DNA of 64,000 nt from an uncultured Lachnospiraceae bacterium. GTDB taxonomy: Bacteria; Bacillota; Clostridia; Lachnospirales; Lachnospiraceae. This document shows, in pieces, positions 53,825-63,226 of this stretch. The translations under genes were made by a program, and so were the position numbers. The stretch lies in NCBI GenBank assembly GCA_944381475.1, contig CALWLH010000033.1:1-64000 (forward strand), read 5' to 3'. The stretch's first letter is position 1, and the number at the start of each line of letters is the position of its first letter. Under the pieces are notes generated by a model. The model was not told the DNA's origin and ran no database searches. It saw only the letters and a list, made by a program, of their open reading frames with translations.

Positions 53825-55961
53825 TCAGCTGCCTCCCTTCTCTTCTTTCTGCTGCTCCCTGAGATAATAATAGCAATACAAAATCCATGCGTGGGGATGG
53901 GCGCAGTACACAGGAATACATGCGTAGTCCGCCGTCTGGTCAGGAAGTCCCTCCTGGGGGATCAGGGAGGACTCCTGGTTATCCGCCCCGGACCAGTAGG
54001 AGGACCAATACTGCGGAAATTCCTCCGACAGATGCTGGAGGGTCATATTTTTGAGTAATCTCCATGCCTCGGCCCTGTCAAACTGTGAAACGCCCAGAAT
54101 CACCGGTCCGTTTAAGGCCCACCAGAAGCCTCCGTTTTCCCTAGAACCCTTTTCAAAATGCCCGTCCTCAAATTCCGGCGTCTCCTGCTGCCTTGCCCCC
54201 AGCTTTTCCCCGCTGTAAACACGCCTTTTCATCTCCTCATAGAGCAGGCGTTTTTTCTTCAGTGAGAGTTCATGGATTTGTAATGTAAAGCCCTGGGGTT
54301 CAAGGAACATATTGTCTTCCCCGTATGACCTGCCGTTAAAATACATTCTTCTTGGAAAGCTTCTTTCCCCCATATCCGCAAGATATGCCCGCAGGATATG
54401 CTCTCTGTAAAGGGTCATACTTTGGCAGAGCCTGTCCAGCTGTTCACAGTATTTTACGGCTTCCTTCAGCTGCGGTATCAGCGTTTGGAAAATACTGATC
54501 GCCATTGCTGTGTTCATATGAGATTCCCCTGTGAGAAAGACATTATTATACGGCACTTTTTCTATATAGTATACGGCGTCATTCCAGTCGGAATTCAGAA
54601 GCCTGACAAGCCCATGGGCGCCTGTACCGATGGTGTCCCGCAGGAAAATAAAGCATTTTTCCGTAAGCTCTGCCACTGTCATTTCCGCCTGTTTTTTCCC
54701 GGGATAGGGCTGTACCCCTTCGTTCATAAAGGCATGATCCTTCGTCACCCGAAGATACTCGGACAAAAGCAGGAAGAAATAGAGCTGCTGGTCGCTGGTA
54801 AAATAGCGGTCGTTATCCGCATACCCATTGCCCATCTCAATGAGGCGAATCTCGCCAAAGGGAGTGATGCGCTTCAGCATATATCTCAGTACGCTTTTAG
54901 CAAGCCTTGGATTATAGTACACAAGGGGCAGCGCATGCTGAAAATTATCCCGGGCGCTGGCGTGCTGTCCCCAATGATAGTCGTAGATCGTCCCCTGGGG
55001 GATTTTCGTCTCGCCATAATACTCGCTGTAGGTGGCAAGGGCCTCCAGATTATATGCATGCCAGCGAAGCTCCCGCCCCTTTCCCCTGGGCAAGCTCCGC
55101 ACAAATGCGCTGCTGCGCGGATGGACCGTACTCAAAGGAATAGCCGATGATCATACCTATGGTCTTCTCTTCACCGGGTACTAGAGTAAATGAAGTCTCC
55201 TCCTTGATACCGCTGCCATCGCCGGAGAATACTATATTTTCAGACAGAGATTTTACAAACAAAAGAGGCGGGAAGGAATCCTGCTTTGACATGGCCTCCC
55301 TGTGGGGAACAAGAAGCGGGTCGTCGCTATGGGCTGTTACAGTGACCCTTGCCCAGCCCTCCGAAATATTTTCTGAATACTGGTTGGTATACTTTAGTGG
55401 CAGCCATTCCTTCGGGACGGTCTGAAACTGTATCGGCTTAAAATTTGCTCCCACATACTCCCTGTATGCGCATTCTACGGGTCTTTCCCCGGTATTTTTT
55501 ACCGTAACTGTCAGCAGGAATGCTGAAGCGCCGTTATCCACCTGGGTCGAGGGCTTTACGGAAAGATTTCTGTTCACTAAAACCCCGTCAATTTTATAGC
55601 GATAATTTGCAAAGCCGCACCCAAAAATCCTCCTGCATTTTTCTCTGTCCGCTGCAAGAGAATCCATGCCCGTAAGAGCATATGTATTGCCGTCAGCAGA
55701 AATTTCCGACAAATTCACGCCGCTGTTGGGTCTGCTGCCCTGATTGATTCTGGCCCAGGAACGCTGTCCGCTGATGAGCTCATATTCGCCGCTGACATGT
55801 GTAAACAATGTAAAACGATAGTTGCCCAGCAGAAACCAGGGATCCTGGGGAAGCTTTACGTCCTCTCCGTTTTTCAGCTTCACGGAATAAGGGATTTTTC
55901 CCGTATATTCAAAGCAGGGCAAGCCTGCCCTATCACTGCTCCAGTGACCTAAATTATTCAT
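53825..55961 (-). pseudogene. GH94-like glycoside phosphorylase, frameshifted
   Basis: Two overlapping frames together encode one protein of about 711 residues. The N-terminal part (55961 to about 55080) has a beta-sandwich domain (KLPQDPWFLLGNYRFTLFTH). The C-terminal part is an (alpha/alpha)6 barrel (TIYDYHWGQHASARDNFQHA, catalytic-type NSDWNDAVYY), related to COG3459/GH94 cellobiose and chitobiose phosphorylases. The break is one extra base in a four-G run (minus strand, 55079-55076); with three Gs it reads ELAQGKGRELRWHAYNLEAL. The substrate is not determinable. It is the last gene of the glycyl-radical locus. Confidence 0.75.
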
Positions 55962-56027
55962 TCTTTCCTCTTTCCGACGCACTTGCTGCGTCATACTGGT
56001 AGATTTGGAAGTTTACCTGTATCATTG

Positions 56028-56932
56028 TCAGCCTCCGACTGTTACTGTCAGTCCCAGCCTTTCCCCCTTTTCGATATAGGATGTCAGCGTATCCGGGTCA
56101 AGGCTCTCCCGAACATGATAGGGATATTCCCGCCCCAGCTGCTGGTACTTGGATATTCCAAGGGTGTGATAGGCCAGCAGATGAAGCTCCTTCACCCCGC
56201 TGAATGCGGCATACTTCATGATATCACAAATTTCATCATCGTTAAACCCAGGGATAACCGGAACCCTCGCAATGACCTTTTGGGGTGCCTTTTTACAGAG
56301 AAATTCAAAGGAGGAACGCACAGTCTTTATATCTCCCCCCGTATATTCCCGAAGCCTTTTGGTATTGAGAGTTTTATATCAAACAAAAAGGCGTCTGTAT
56401 ATCCAAGGGCAATTGCAGTCTTTGAAACGGGTACATATCCGCAGGTTTCAACAGCGATGCTTATATGATGCTTTTGACACTTCCCAAGAAAGCTCTCCAT
56501 CCTCTCTATCTGCAAAAGTGCCTCGCCGCCCGATATGGTAACTCCGCCGCCGCTTATGTCATAATAGTCTCTATCCCGCAAAACGATGTCAAAAAGCTCC
56601 TGGTTTGTGATCCTTTGCCCGGATATTTTCAGTGCGCCCCGGGTACACACCCCCACACATCTTCCGCAGGAAATGCACCTGCTTCTGTCAATGACAGCTT
56701 TTCCCTCCGTGACGCCAATGGCCTTTTGCCTGCAGGCTCGGGCGCATTCTCCGCAGCCTACGCAGGCTTTTGAGAAAAACATGATATGCCGTCCTACGGT
56801 ATGTGATTCCGGATTTGCGCACCATCTGCATCTTAAGGGACAGCCCTGAAAAAAGATCACTGTGCGTATCCCCGGACCATCATGTATGCCAAAGCGCTCA
56901 ATTTCAAAAATATCAAGCTCAGTGTCATTCAT
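56028..56932 (-). pseudogene. Glycyl radical enzyme activating protein, frameshifted
   Basis: A radical SAM activase of about 301 residues in two frames. The first frame (56932 down to 56376) has the cluster motif CPLRCRWC and two ferredoxin-type clusters (CVGCGECARAC and CISCGRC), then SGGEALLQIE. The second frame (56028-56321) carries the C-terminal VIARVPVIPGFNDDE region. One missing A in a short A-run (minus strand, about 56375-56372) separates them; restoring it gives DIK-TLNTKRLREYTGGD. Its start overlaps the end of the glycyl radical enzyme gene by four bases, so that enzyme is its target. Confidence 0.85.
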
Positions 56933-59241
56933 ATGCGGGAATTCCTTTCATCATACAGGGTTCTGCTTAAGATCTCACGCTGAACCGTCCGGTCAAGATT
57001 TACAAATATTGCTGAATATCCCGCTACTCTCACTATCAGATCAGGATATTTTTCGGGATTTACCATTGCATCCTCCAATGCGCCGCTGTCAACCACGGTA
57101 ACCATCAGGTGACAGCCCCCTTTTTTGAAATAGGCTTTAAACAGCGCCTCAATAACGCTTCGGTTCTTGTTGAACATCCCAGCGGAAAACTTTATATTCT
57201 GCACCGAACCGGCATGGTATTTCGCATGAAACCTGCACAGAGAATTGAGCATAGCAGTAGGGCCTTTTTTGTCGGCGCCGCCCTGAGGATTGTTGGCAGG
57301 ATTCATATACATTCCCGAAAGCCTGCCGTCAGGACTTGCAGCCGTTTTTATCCCCCACTCGGTATTCAGGGAATTATTGCTGATTACAATGAGGAAATAC
57401 TGCATGCCCTTTTCTATGCCCCGGTTTCTGATTCCCTTTGCCACATACTCGTACAGATCATTTGCCATGGTATCCGCTGTGTCAAGATCGTTTCCGTATT
57501 TGTCGCAGTCAAGGCACATCTTTCTGACCTTCCCATACCCTTCAAAATTTGCCCTCACAGCGTCGCACAGCTCCAAAAGGCTGAGCCTCTTATCCTCAAA
57601 GACAAGCTTTTTTACAGCATACAGAGAATCGGAGGCGTTGATATTTCCGTATGTCTCACAGGTTCCTCCCAGGTATCTGACGCCGCCGTCCAGCAGCGTC
57701 TTCCCCCTCTCAATGCAGTCGTCCATGAGAATGCTGGTAAACAGAAAACCCACATGCTCATTCATGATTCCATAGGAGCTGTACTGCGCGTCCGCCGACA
57801 GATCCATATAATAATCCAGCAGCTCCCTGTAACCGCTGTAAAACTCCTCAAAGGAACGGATATCGCGCATCCTCCGTGTTACCATGTCCCCCGTCCTGTT
57901 CTGGCCGTCAACCGGGTCAACACCATCGTTCATATAGATTGTCAGCAGCTTCAGCAGATTGATGCAGATATTGGGAGTGCCTGTGCTCTGTCCCCACAGC
58001 ACAAACTCGGTACAGCCAAAGGGCACATATCTTTTTGCGGTTTCTTCATCCACTCTCATGCCGTAGGCAACCGCAGGAACATTCACATCGTCATTATAAA
58101 GGGTGGGATAGGTTGCCCCTGACCCAATGGCCTCAAGAGCTGCCTGCCATATTTCCCCGGAAGTATCCTTGTCAATCCGAAGGGTAAACTGGGGCTCCAC
58201 ATAGCGACAGTCCCGGCAAACCTTCAACGCGATACGCAGAAAAATATCGGCCTCCCTGGGGTGCTTTCTCCCCTTGCCCCCCACAATCACTCTCCCGTTT
58301 ACAGTCGTCCTGCGGTTTTCTATCATTCTCCAGAGGCAGCGCACATACTCATAGGCCTCATCCTCTGTCAACGTGCCGTTTTCCAAATCCCTTGCAAGAT
58401 ATGGGCCAAGAAAATCATCCAGTCTGCCATAATTTATAACCCCTGCCAAAAGCGCATACAACCAGAATAGCTGCAATGCTTCGTGAAAGGTTTCCGGCTT
58501 ATCGGTGCGGATTTTTAAAAGCCCGTCGGCTATGCGCATAAGCTCCTTTCTGCGCTTTATATTGCCGGAGGGCAGCAGCTTTATCTGCCTTATGGCCTGG
58601 GCCCGGAGATAATCTGCGCTTGCGGTAACGATGTCCAGGCATTCCAGGCTTGTGATATAAAATTCATTGTCAGGCTGGGACTTTTTCGCCTGGGCGATAA
58701 GCCGCTTTAACCCGGAGACGCCATTTTCAAGTAGCTTTGGGTAATCCAGCATCATACCTGATAATCTGGCAGTTGCGATCAGGGGATAGTTGACGTCAAT
58801 AAAACGTCCGATGGTTGTCTGCGTCAGTGTTCTTTTGCAGTAATCCGTTTTCAAATCGTGGTCAAGCCAGTATGAATACAGACTTTCCACCCGCTCACTA
58901 TATTCACTGCCAAGAACGGCAATTTCCTTCTGAAACGCCCGAAGCTTCGTAAATACGCAGTAATGCCCCACGCCGCCCACGGAAGTAACTGTGCCAAAAC
59001 CAATGGGCAAAAAATCCAGCCGTCCCGCAAACAGATCCCCCTCTTCTATGCTCCTGAACATCTGAGGGTAAATGATCTTCAGGCACTCCACCTCCCGGCG
59101 CTCCTTGGAATAGCCCTCATATTTTTTGTGGATCCTGGTATACTCCTCCATGATTTCAAGCTGCCTGAGCAATGGCTTCTCACAGGGGATTTTCTTGCTT
59201 ACCTCTACATTCTGAGAGCCTTCTACATCAAATTCAACCAT
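56929..59241 (-). CDS. Glycyl radical enzyme of unassigned substrate (PFL-like superfamily)
   Basis: A complete 770-residue glycyl radical enzyme. The C-terminal radical motif is VRVAGYSAIF (Gly741). The active-site loop VPFGCTEFVLWG places Cys410 with Glu412, the C-x-E arrangement of eliminases/dehydratases (glycerol dehydratase, choline lyase, hydroxyproline dehydratase), not the Cys-Cys of pyruvate formate-lyase. It is shorter than most characterised members. It lies between nanE and its activase, suggesting a substrate from amino-sugar or glycan breakdown; that is inference. Confidence 0.93.
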   Translation of the reverse strand: MVEFDVEGSQNVEVSKKIPCEKPLLRQLEIMEEYTRIHKKYEGYSKERREVECLKIIYPQMFRSIEEGDLFAGRLDFLPIGFGTVTSVGGVGHYCVFTKLRAFQKEIAVLGSEYSERVESLYSYWLDHDLKTDYCKRTLTQTTIGRFIDVNYPLIATARLSGMMLDYPKLLENGVSGLKRLIAQAKKSQPDNEFYITSLECLDIVTASADYLRAQAIRQIKLLPSGNIKRRKELMRIADGLLKIRTDKPETFHEALQLFWLYALLAGVINYGRLDDFLGPYLARDLENGTLTEDEAYEYVRCLWRMIENRRTTVNGRVIVGGKGRKHPREADIFLRIALKVCRDCRYVEPQFTLRIDKDTSGEIWQAALEAIGSGATYPTLYNDDVNVPAVAYGMRVDEETAKRYVPFGCTEFVLWGQSTGTPNICINLLKLLTIYMNDGVDPVDGQNRTGDMVTRRMRDIRSFEEFYSGYRELLDYYMDLSADAQYSSYGIMNEHVGFLFTSILMDDCIERGKTLLDGGVRYLGGTCETYGNINASDSLYAVKKLVFEDKRLSLLELCDAVRANFEGYGKVRKMCLDCDKYGNDLDTADTMANDLYEYVAKGIRNRGIEKGMQYFLIVISNNSLNTEWGIKTAASPDGRLSGMYMNPANNPQGGADKKGPTAMLNSLCRFHAKYHAGSVQNIKFSAGMFNKNRSVIEALFKAYFKKGGCHLMVTVVDSGALEDAMVNPEKYPDLIVRVAGYSAIFVNLDRTVQREILSRTLYDERNSRI

Positions 59242-59255
59242 ACGCCCCCCTTTCT

Positions 59256-59996
59256 TTAATGCTTACTCCTCTCCGCGTCACGCCAGTTACTTTGATAACC
59301 GGAGAGCAAATCTACAAAGCGCCTTGTAATCAAATGGGGTCTTGTGATGGCGCTGCCCACAACCACACTGTGCGCCCCTAAATAAATACATTTCATGGCG
59401 TCCTCCGGCGTGTACACATGCCCCTCCATGATCATGCACACCTGATCTCCGAAGTTCCGGCACATTCTGGCAAATGTCCTCAGATCCGGCTGCTCGATAT
59501 TCTTTGTCTCCTCCGTATACCCATACAGCGTAGGCCCCACAATATCGACCCCCAGCTTTACCGCCCTCTCCGCCTCATCGTAATTGGAGACATCCGCAAA
59601 GATTATGGCCTCCGGCAGCTCTCTCTTTACTATGGGCAAAAGCTCATAGGCCGGTCTTCCCTCATGGGTGATCTGACTGGTACAGTCCAGCGCTATGATC
59701 TGCGCGCCCGCTTCCCATACCTGCCTTGCCGCCTCAAGAGTGGGAGTGATGAATACATCTGTGTCGTCATACCAGATCTTATAGAGGCCAATGATGGGAA
59801 GATCAACGTCCTTTCTGATTTCTGCGATCTGATCCGGGGAATTAGCTCTGATTCCCACTGCCCCGCCCCATTGTGCAGCCTTGGCCATTTTTACTACAAA
59901 GTCCAAGGAGTACACCGGGTCATCCTGCTGCACCTGGCAGGACACAATCAGTCCGCCCCGCATGGATTCAAGTATCGCTCTTTTCTTATCTGTCAT
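59256..59996 (-). CDS. nanE: N-acetylmannosamine-6-phosphate 2-epimerase
   Basis: Converts ManNAc-6-phosphate to GlcNAc-6-phosphate in sialic acid and ManNAc catabolism. The 246-residue TIM barrel has GGLIVSCQVQQDDPV at the start, VGIRANSPDQI, LPIIGLYKIWYDD, IIALDCTSQITHEGRP and GAHSVVVGSAITRP, all matching NanE. AGGAGG lies upstream of ATG 59996, which begins one base after the nanK stop. No nanA lyase is in the window. Confidence 0.93.
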   Translation of the reverse strand: MTDKKRAILESMRGGLIVSCQVQQDDPVYSLDFVVKMAKAAQWGGAVGIRANSPDQIAEIRKDVDLPIIGLYKIWYDDTDVFITPTLEAARQVWEAGAQIIALDCTSQITHEGRPAYELLPIVKRELPEAIIFADVSNYDEAERAVKLGVDIVGPTLYGYTEETKNIEQPDLRTFARMCRNFGDQVCMIMEGHVYTPEDAMKCIYLGAHSVVVGSAITRPHLITRRFVDLLSGYQSNWRDAERSKH

Positions 59997-59997
59997 T

Positions 59998-60972
59998 CTA
60001 ATTTCTCCTCCTATTCACACCATATTTTCCAAGAAATGCCGCTCCGATAATCCCTGCGTCATTTCCCAGCTTTGCTTTGACAATCTGAGGGACGCCGATT
60101 TCCGTTCCCGCAAAAGTATTGGGGATCAATCTTTGCTGCAAAGGCTTTATCAGCAAATCCCCCGCCTCCGCTATTCCGCCCCCAAGAATAATTTTATCCG
60201 GGCGGAATAAGGTAATATATGTAGAAATCCCACTGCTCAGATATTCAACGTATTGCTCCAGCACCTGCTTCGCCGTAGGATCATTCAGTTTCACTGCGTC
60301 AAACAGGGTCTTTCCCTCTATAGCTTCCATGTCGCCGCCGCATAGCTCCCACAATACCGATGCTCTGTTTGACAATGCTGCTTTTCTTGTCTGGCTGATT
60401 AATGCAGTGGCTGAGCAATAGGCTTCCATGCAGCCCCTCTAACCGCAGGTACACAAAACACCATTGTAAACCAGCTTCACATGCCCAAGCTCCGCCCCCA
60501 TCATATCGGCGCCGCAGTAGATTTTGTTATCAATGATTATGCCGCCGCCCACGCCGGTTCCGAGAGTCAGCATGACGATGTTTTCTTCCTTCCTTGCCGC
60601 TCCTGCCAGGCTTTCTCCTAGAGCCGCACAGTTTGCGTCATTTTCAATCAATGCCCGTAGTGGAAGTTTGCCTTCCAGATACTGCCAGATAGGAACGTTT
60701 TTCCATCCAAAGCAATTGGCATGCACCAGCAGATTTGTTTTGGGGTTCACGTAGCTGGGCATCCCGATTCCCCAGGTCTCAAAATCCTCTGCAGAAAGTC
60801 CCGCCATTTGTATCACCGCTCTTGATACCCGTTCCATATCAGCCGTTATCTCTTCTATACTGCGCCCGGCATTGGTGGGAACCATAAGCTTACAAATCAG
60901 ACGATACTTCTCATCCACAACTCCTGCGGCAAGATTGGTACCCCCTACGTCCAGTCCCAAATAATACTTCAT
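59998..60972 (-). pseudogene. nanK: ROK-family sugar kinase (probable N-acetylmannosamine kinase) with in-frame TAG
   Basis: One continuous reading frame of 325 codons with a TAG at codon 178 (bases 60439-60441). Before it lie the ROK ATP-binding start (YYLGLDVGGTNLAAGVV), ALIENDANCAALGE and LGTGVGGGIIID. The stop falls inside the zinc motif: VLCTCG, stop, RGCMEAYC, where intact ROK proteins have CTCGxRGCxE with a Lys, Arg or similar at x. Downstream the frame continues with normal ROK sequence to KYGVNRRRN. One base change (e.g. A to T in AAG) explains it. Confidence 0.85.
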
Positions 60973-61013
60973 ACTGCTTTCCTTCCGTATTTTTCCTCTT
61001 CCTGTTTATTTCC

Positions 61014-61022
61014 ATTTTACCA
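61014..61022 (-). promoter_or_regulatory. Extended -10 promoter element of the nanK operon
   Basis: The minus strand reads TGGTAAAAT about 45 bases ahead of the kinase start, without a clear -35. A weaker alternative uses TTGACC inside repeat R4 further upstream. Confidence 0.45.
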
Positions 61023-61083
61023 TCTGACCTGAAATTCGGCATTACTTCTATCTGTCTAAAAGTTTATTTAAATTGCTTTTTTG

Positions 61084-61111
61084 TTGACTTTTTTCCAGAT
61101 TGCTGTATGAT
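61084..61111 (+). promoter_or_regulatory. Sigma-A promoter of the AraC-family gene
   Basis: TTGACT (61084-61089) and TATGAT (61106-61111) with a 16-base spacer. Transcription would start near 61118, producing a leader of about 200 bases that contains repeat R4 and a 52-base tandem-type duplication. Confidence 0.65.
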
Positions 61112-61124
61112 AAAATCATATCAC

Positions 61125-61162
61125 GATGCTGGGGTCAAGAGGTATTTTTCAACATTGATATC
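61125..61162. repeat. Dispersed hairpin repeat, degenerate copy R4
   Basis: GATGC...GGGGTCAAGAGGTATTTTTCAA...TTGATATC follows the R2 pattern with several changes that weaken the hairpin. It lies between the divergent AraC and nanK promoters. Confidence 0.55.
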
Positions 61163-61289
61163 TGGTAGCGGCACGCCCGCTAATGCGGACCTGCCAAGTC
61201 GCATTCGCCAATAAAATGCTTCGCATGGGCGAATGCTCTGGTAGCGGCACGCCCGCTAATGCGGACCTGCCAGGTCGCATTCGCCAATA
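61162..61289. repeat. 52-base direct duplication in the AraC leader
   Basis: Bases 61162-61213 and 61238-61289 are identical except for one position (CCAAGTC versus CCAGGTC). The 24-base spacer completes a 9-bp inverted repeat (GCATTCGCC with GGCGAATGC). Each unit is GC-rich and can fold. The duplicated unit lies 31 bases before ATG 61321. Confidence 0.8.
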
Positions 61290-61320
61290 GTATCAATAAA
61301 TTTCGCAGGAGGCTTTGCAT

Positions 61321-62175
61321 ATGGACTGTTTCGAGAAAGGAACCTTGGAGGGGTCTGCTTATTATTTTTTCTCACCCTCAGAAATGTTTAGCAGGTATTA
61401 TACCTATATGCTTTTATGCGGACATTTTTATTGTAACTCAAAGTATAAAGTGGTAAGGGAAGGAAATACCTCCCCCTTATTGATCTGCCTTCTTTCCGGA
61501 GAGCTTCACGTACAATTTCAAAACCAGCTGCATACTGCCAGGGAGCAGGAAATCATTCTCATTGACTGCAGCCAGCCCCATAGCTATTACTGCTCCGCTT
61601 CCTGCGAGTTTCTATTCTTCCATTATGACGGTCCAACTGCCGTAGAATTGACAAGGCATCTGATCTCTCAGAACAGGTCTTTCGTGTTTCGCTTAGCAAA
61701 ATACCAGGAGATCAAGGAGCAATTGTCAACGCTTCTGGCAGATCTTGGCGAAAACAAACACCCCTCCGACATTGAATTGTCCTGCATCGCTTACAGCATT
61801 CTCTGCCAGATGCAGGCCTTCAATTATGTTACCGCCACTGCGCCTTCCCCCATGTCAGAAATCATTACAAAAGTAATCAACTTTATGAAGATCAATATTC
61901 AGGAACCCCTGTCGTTAAATATTCTGGCTGACCATGTAAATATCAGCCCCAGCTATCTATCCCATCAATTCCGCGCCGAAACCGGCTGCTCTCCCATGGA
62001 ATATCTGGCGAGGCTGAAAATCAATCTGGCAAAGACCATATTGCGCTCCACTAACAGAACCATCTCGGATATCGCATATTCTCTGGGATACAGCTCCAGC
62101 GCCAGCTTTATTAATGCTTTTACCTCAAGAGTGGGAGTCAACCCCAAAAAATTTCGTAATTATTCAATTTTATAA
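61321..62175 (+). CDS. AraC/XylS-family transcriptional regulator
   Basis: A 284-residue activator. The N-terminal half is a cupin-like sensor (LLICLLSGELHVQF, EIILIDCSQPHSYYCSASCE). The C-terminus has two helix-turn-helix motifs (LSLNILADHVNISPSYLSHQ and RTISDIAYSLGYSSSASFIN) and the family tail FTSRVGVNPKKFR. AGGAGG lies eight bases before ATG 61321. It is divergent from nanK-nanE-glycyl radical enzyme and is the likely regulator of that locus. The gap 62176-62429 has an 8-bp hairpin near 62275-62305 and the terminator below, no gene. Confidence 0.92.
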   Translation: MDCFEKGTLEGSAYYFFSPSEMFSRYYTYMLLCGHFYCNSKYKVVREGNTSPLLICLLSGELHVQFQNQLHTAREQEIILIDCSQPHSYYCSASCEFLFFHYDGPTAVELTRHLISQNRSFVFRLAKYQEIKEQLSTLLADLGENKHPSDIELSCIAYSILCQMQAFNYVTATAPSPMSEIITKVINFMKINIQEPLSLNILADHVNISPSYLSHQFRAETGCSPMEYLARLKINLAKTILRSTNRTISDIAYSLGYSSSASFINAFTSRVGVNPKKFRNYSIL

Positions 62176-62357
62176 CAGCCACGCTCCCTTTTTCGGCCGC
62201 ATCAAAGCGAACCAGCGAATCGGTTCCTGATGAATTACTGAGATTAATCCGACATGGAGCTAGTCCATCTCAATCGAGTAAGGGAAAAGAGCCCCCTACT
62301 CGATTTACGATGTTGCACAGCAGGTGCTGTCGGCCGCTTGATGGGCTTATCGCACAT

Positions 62358-62387
62358 AAAAAAGCTCTCGGAAAGATCTCCGAAAGC
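62358..62387 (-). terminator. Intrinsic terminator after the small ORF at 62.4 kb
   Basis: A 9-bp stem (GCTTTCGGA with TCCGAGAGC, one G-U) and a six-base loop are followed by TTTTTT on the minus strand. The post-terminator motif GTGCGATAAGCCC follows at 62342-62356. Confidence 0.8.
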
Positions 62388-62429
62388 CCCTGATTTACCT
62401 GCCGTTTCCTGTATTTTTGCCGATGAATA

Positions 62430-62654
62430 CTAATATTCCTTTCGTATTTCCTCCTGCCTTATCCCATAGTCACTCATAAACTCCTGAAGGTCCTCCCTGT
62501 TTCTAATCAGGCCGATTTCCACAAAATGCCCGTCCTTTCTGCTCTTAAACCCCGCCACCTGCTCTCCGTTACATATGCTGGAGCGAATCACCGGGTACAT
62601 CTCCTGCCGGTCAATCTGTACAATATTTCTTTTCTTCTTTTTCCCAAAAAGCAT
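62430..62654 (-). CDS. Small conserved-looking hypothetical protein
   Basis: A 74-residue protein: a Lys-rich start (MLFGKKKKRN), then a compact domain (YPVIRSSICNGEQVAGFKSR, HFVEIGLIRNREDLQEFMSD) with one Cys in the CNGEQVAGF segment and no export signal. I do not assign a function. It overlaps the end of ogt by 44 bases and probably shares its mRNA. Confidence 0.65.
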   Translation of the reverse strand: MLFGKKKKRNIVQIDRQEMYPVIRSSICNGEQVAGFKSRKDGHFVEIGLIRNREDLQEFMSDYGIRQEEIRKEY

Positions 62655-63129
62655 TCTTCATTCCCTCAATCTCTAAAAGATATCTCTTAATATTAAGCCC
62701 TCCGGCGTACCCCACCAGAGCCCCATTTCCGCCAATAACTCTGTGGCAGGGTGTGATAATCATGATGGGATTTTTATTATTGGCCATCCCCACGGCCCGG
62801 AATGCCTTGGGATTTCCAATCGCCGCCGCAACCTGCCCATAGCTCCTGGTTTCACCATAGGGAATCCTGCGAAGCTCCTCCCAGACCTTCTTCTGAAAGG
62901 GTGTCCCCTCTTCATGGAGGGGCAGGTCAAAACCCCTGCGCATCCCCTTAAAATATTCCTCCAGCTGGCACTGACACCTGTTCAGGCTCTCAGCTGCAGC
63001 TGCCGAAGGCGGACTATCCGGAAGCTTCTCCCCCCGATAAATCCTTAGATCTGTTATTCCCCCCTCATCGGCCCCCACCACCAGTGCGCCGATGGGTGTC
63101 TGCAAAATGCGAAATCTCTTTTCTCCCAT
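62611..63129 (-). CDS. ogt: Methylated-DNA--[protein]-cysteine S-methyltransferase
   Basis: Suicide repair of O6-alkylguanine. The 172-residue protein has the active-site motif ITPCHRVIGGNGALVGYAGG, the helix-turn-helix region IPYGETRSYGQVAAAIGNP and the Arg finger segment FRAVGMANNKNP. The N-terminal domain is reduced, as in Ogt. It ends in an additional Lys/Glu-rich tail that overlaps the next gene. Confidence 0.94.
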   Translation of the reverse strand: MGEKRFRILQTPIGALVVGADEGGITDLRIYRGEKLPDSPPSAAAAESLNRCQCQLEEYFKGMRRGFDLPLHEEGTPFQKKVWEELRRIPYGETRSYGQVAAAIGNPKAFRAVGMANNKNPIMIITPCHRVIGGNGALVGYAGGLNIKRYLLEIEGMKNAFWEKEEKKYCTD

Positions 63130-63226
63130 AGTTCCTCACTAAAACACAATAGATTTTCTTCATTGCCTATTCTATCCGGCGTTTTCAAATGTTCGCTGCC
63201 AGTATTCTATGCTAACAGTTTAACCC

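Noticed and set aside
57109..58122. 337-residue plus-strand open frame opposite the glycyl radical enzyme
   Set aside because: Lies entirely antisense to a gene with intact catalytic motifs, has low-complexity composition and no recognisable domain; it is a mirror frame.
60439..60441. TAG in nanK as pyrrolysine recoding
   Set aside because: The residue lies in a ROK zinc motif with no reason for pyrrolysine, and no recoding machinery is in the window; a nonsense change or base error is simpler.
61162..61289. Two 52-base repeats with a 24-base spacer, as a minimal CRISPR array
   Set aside because: Only two units, repeats too long, internal structure unlike CRISPR repeats, and no cas genes nearby.
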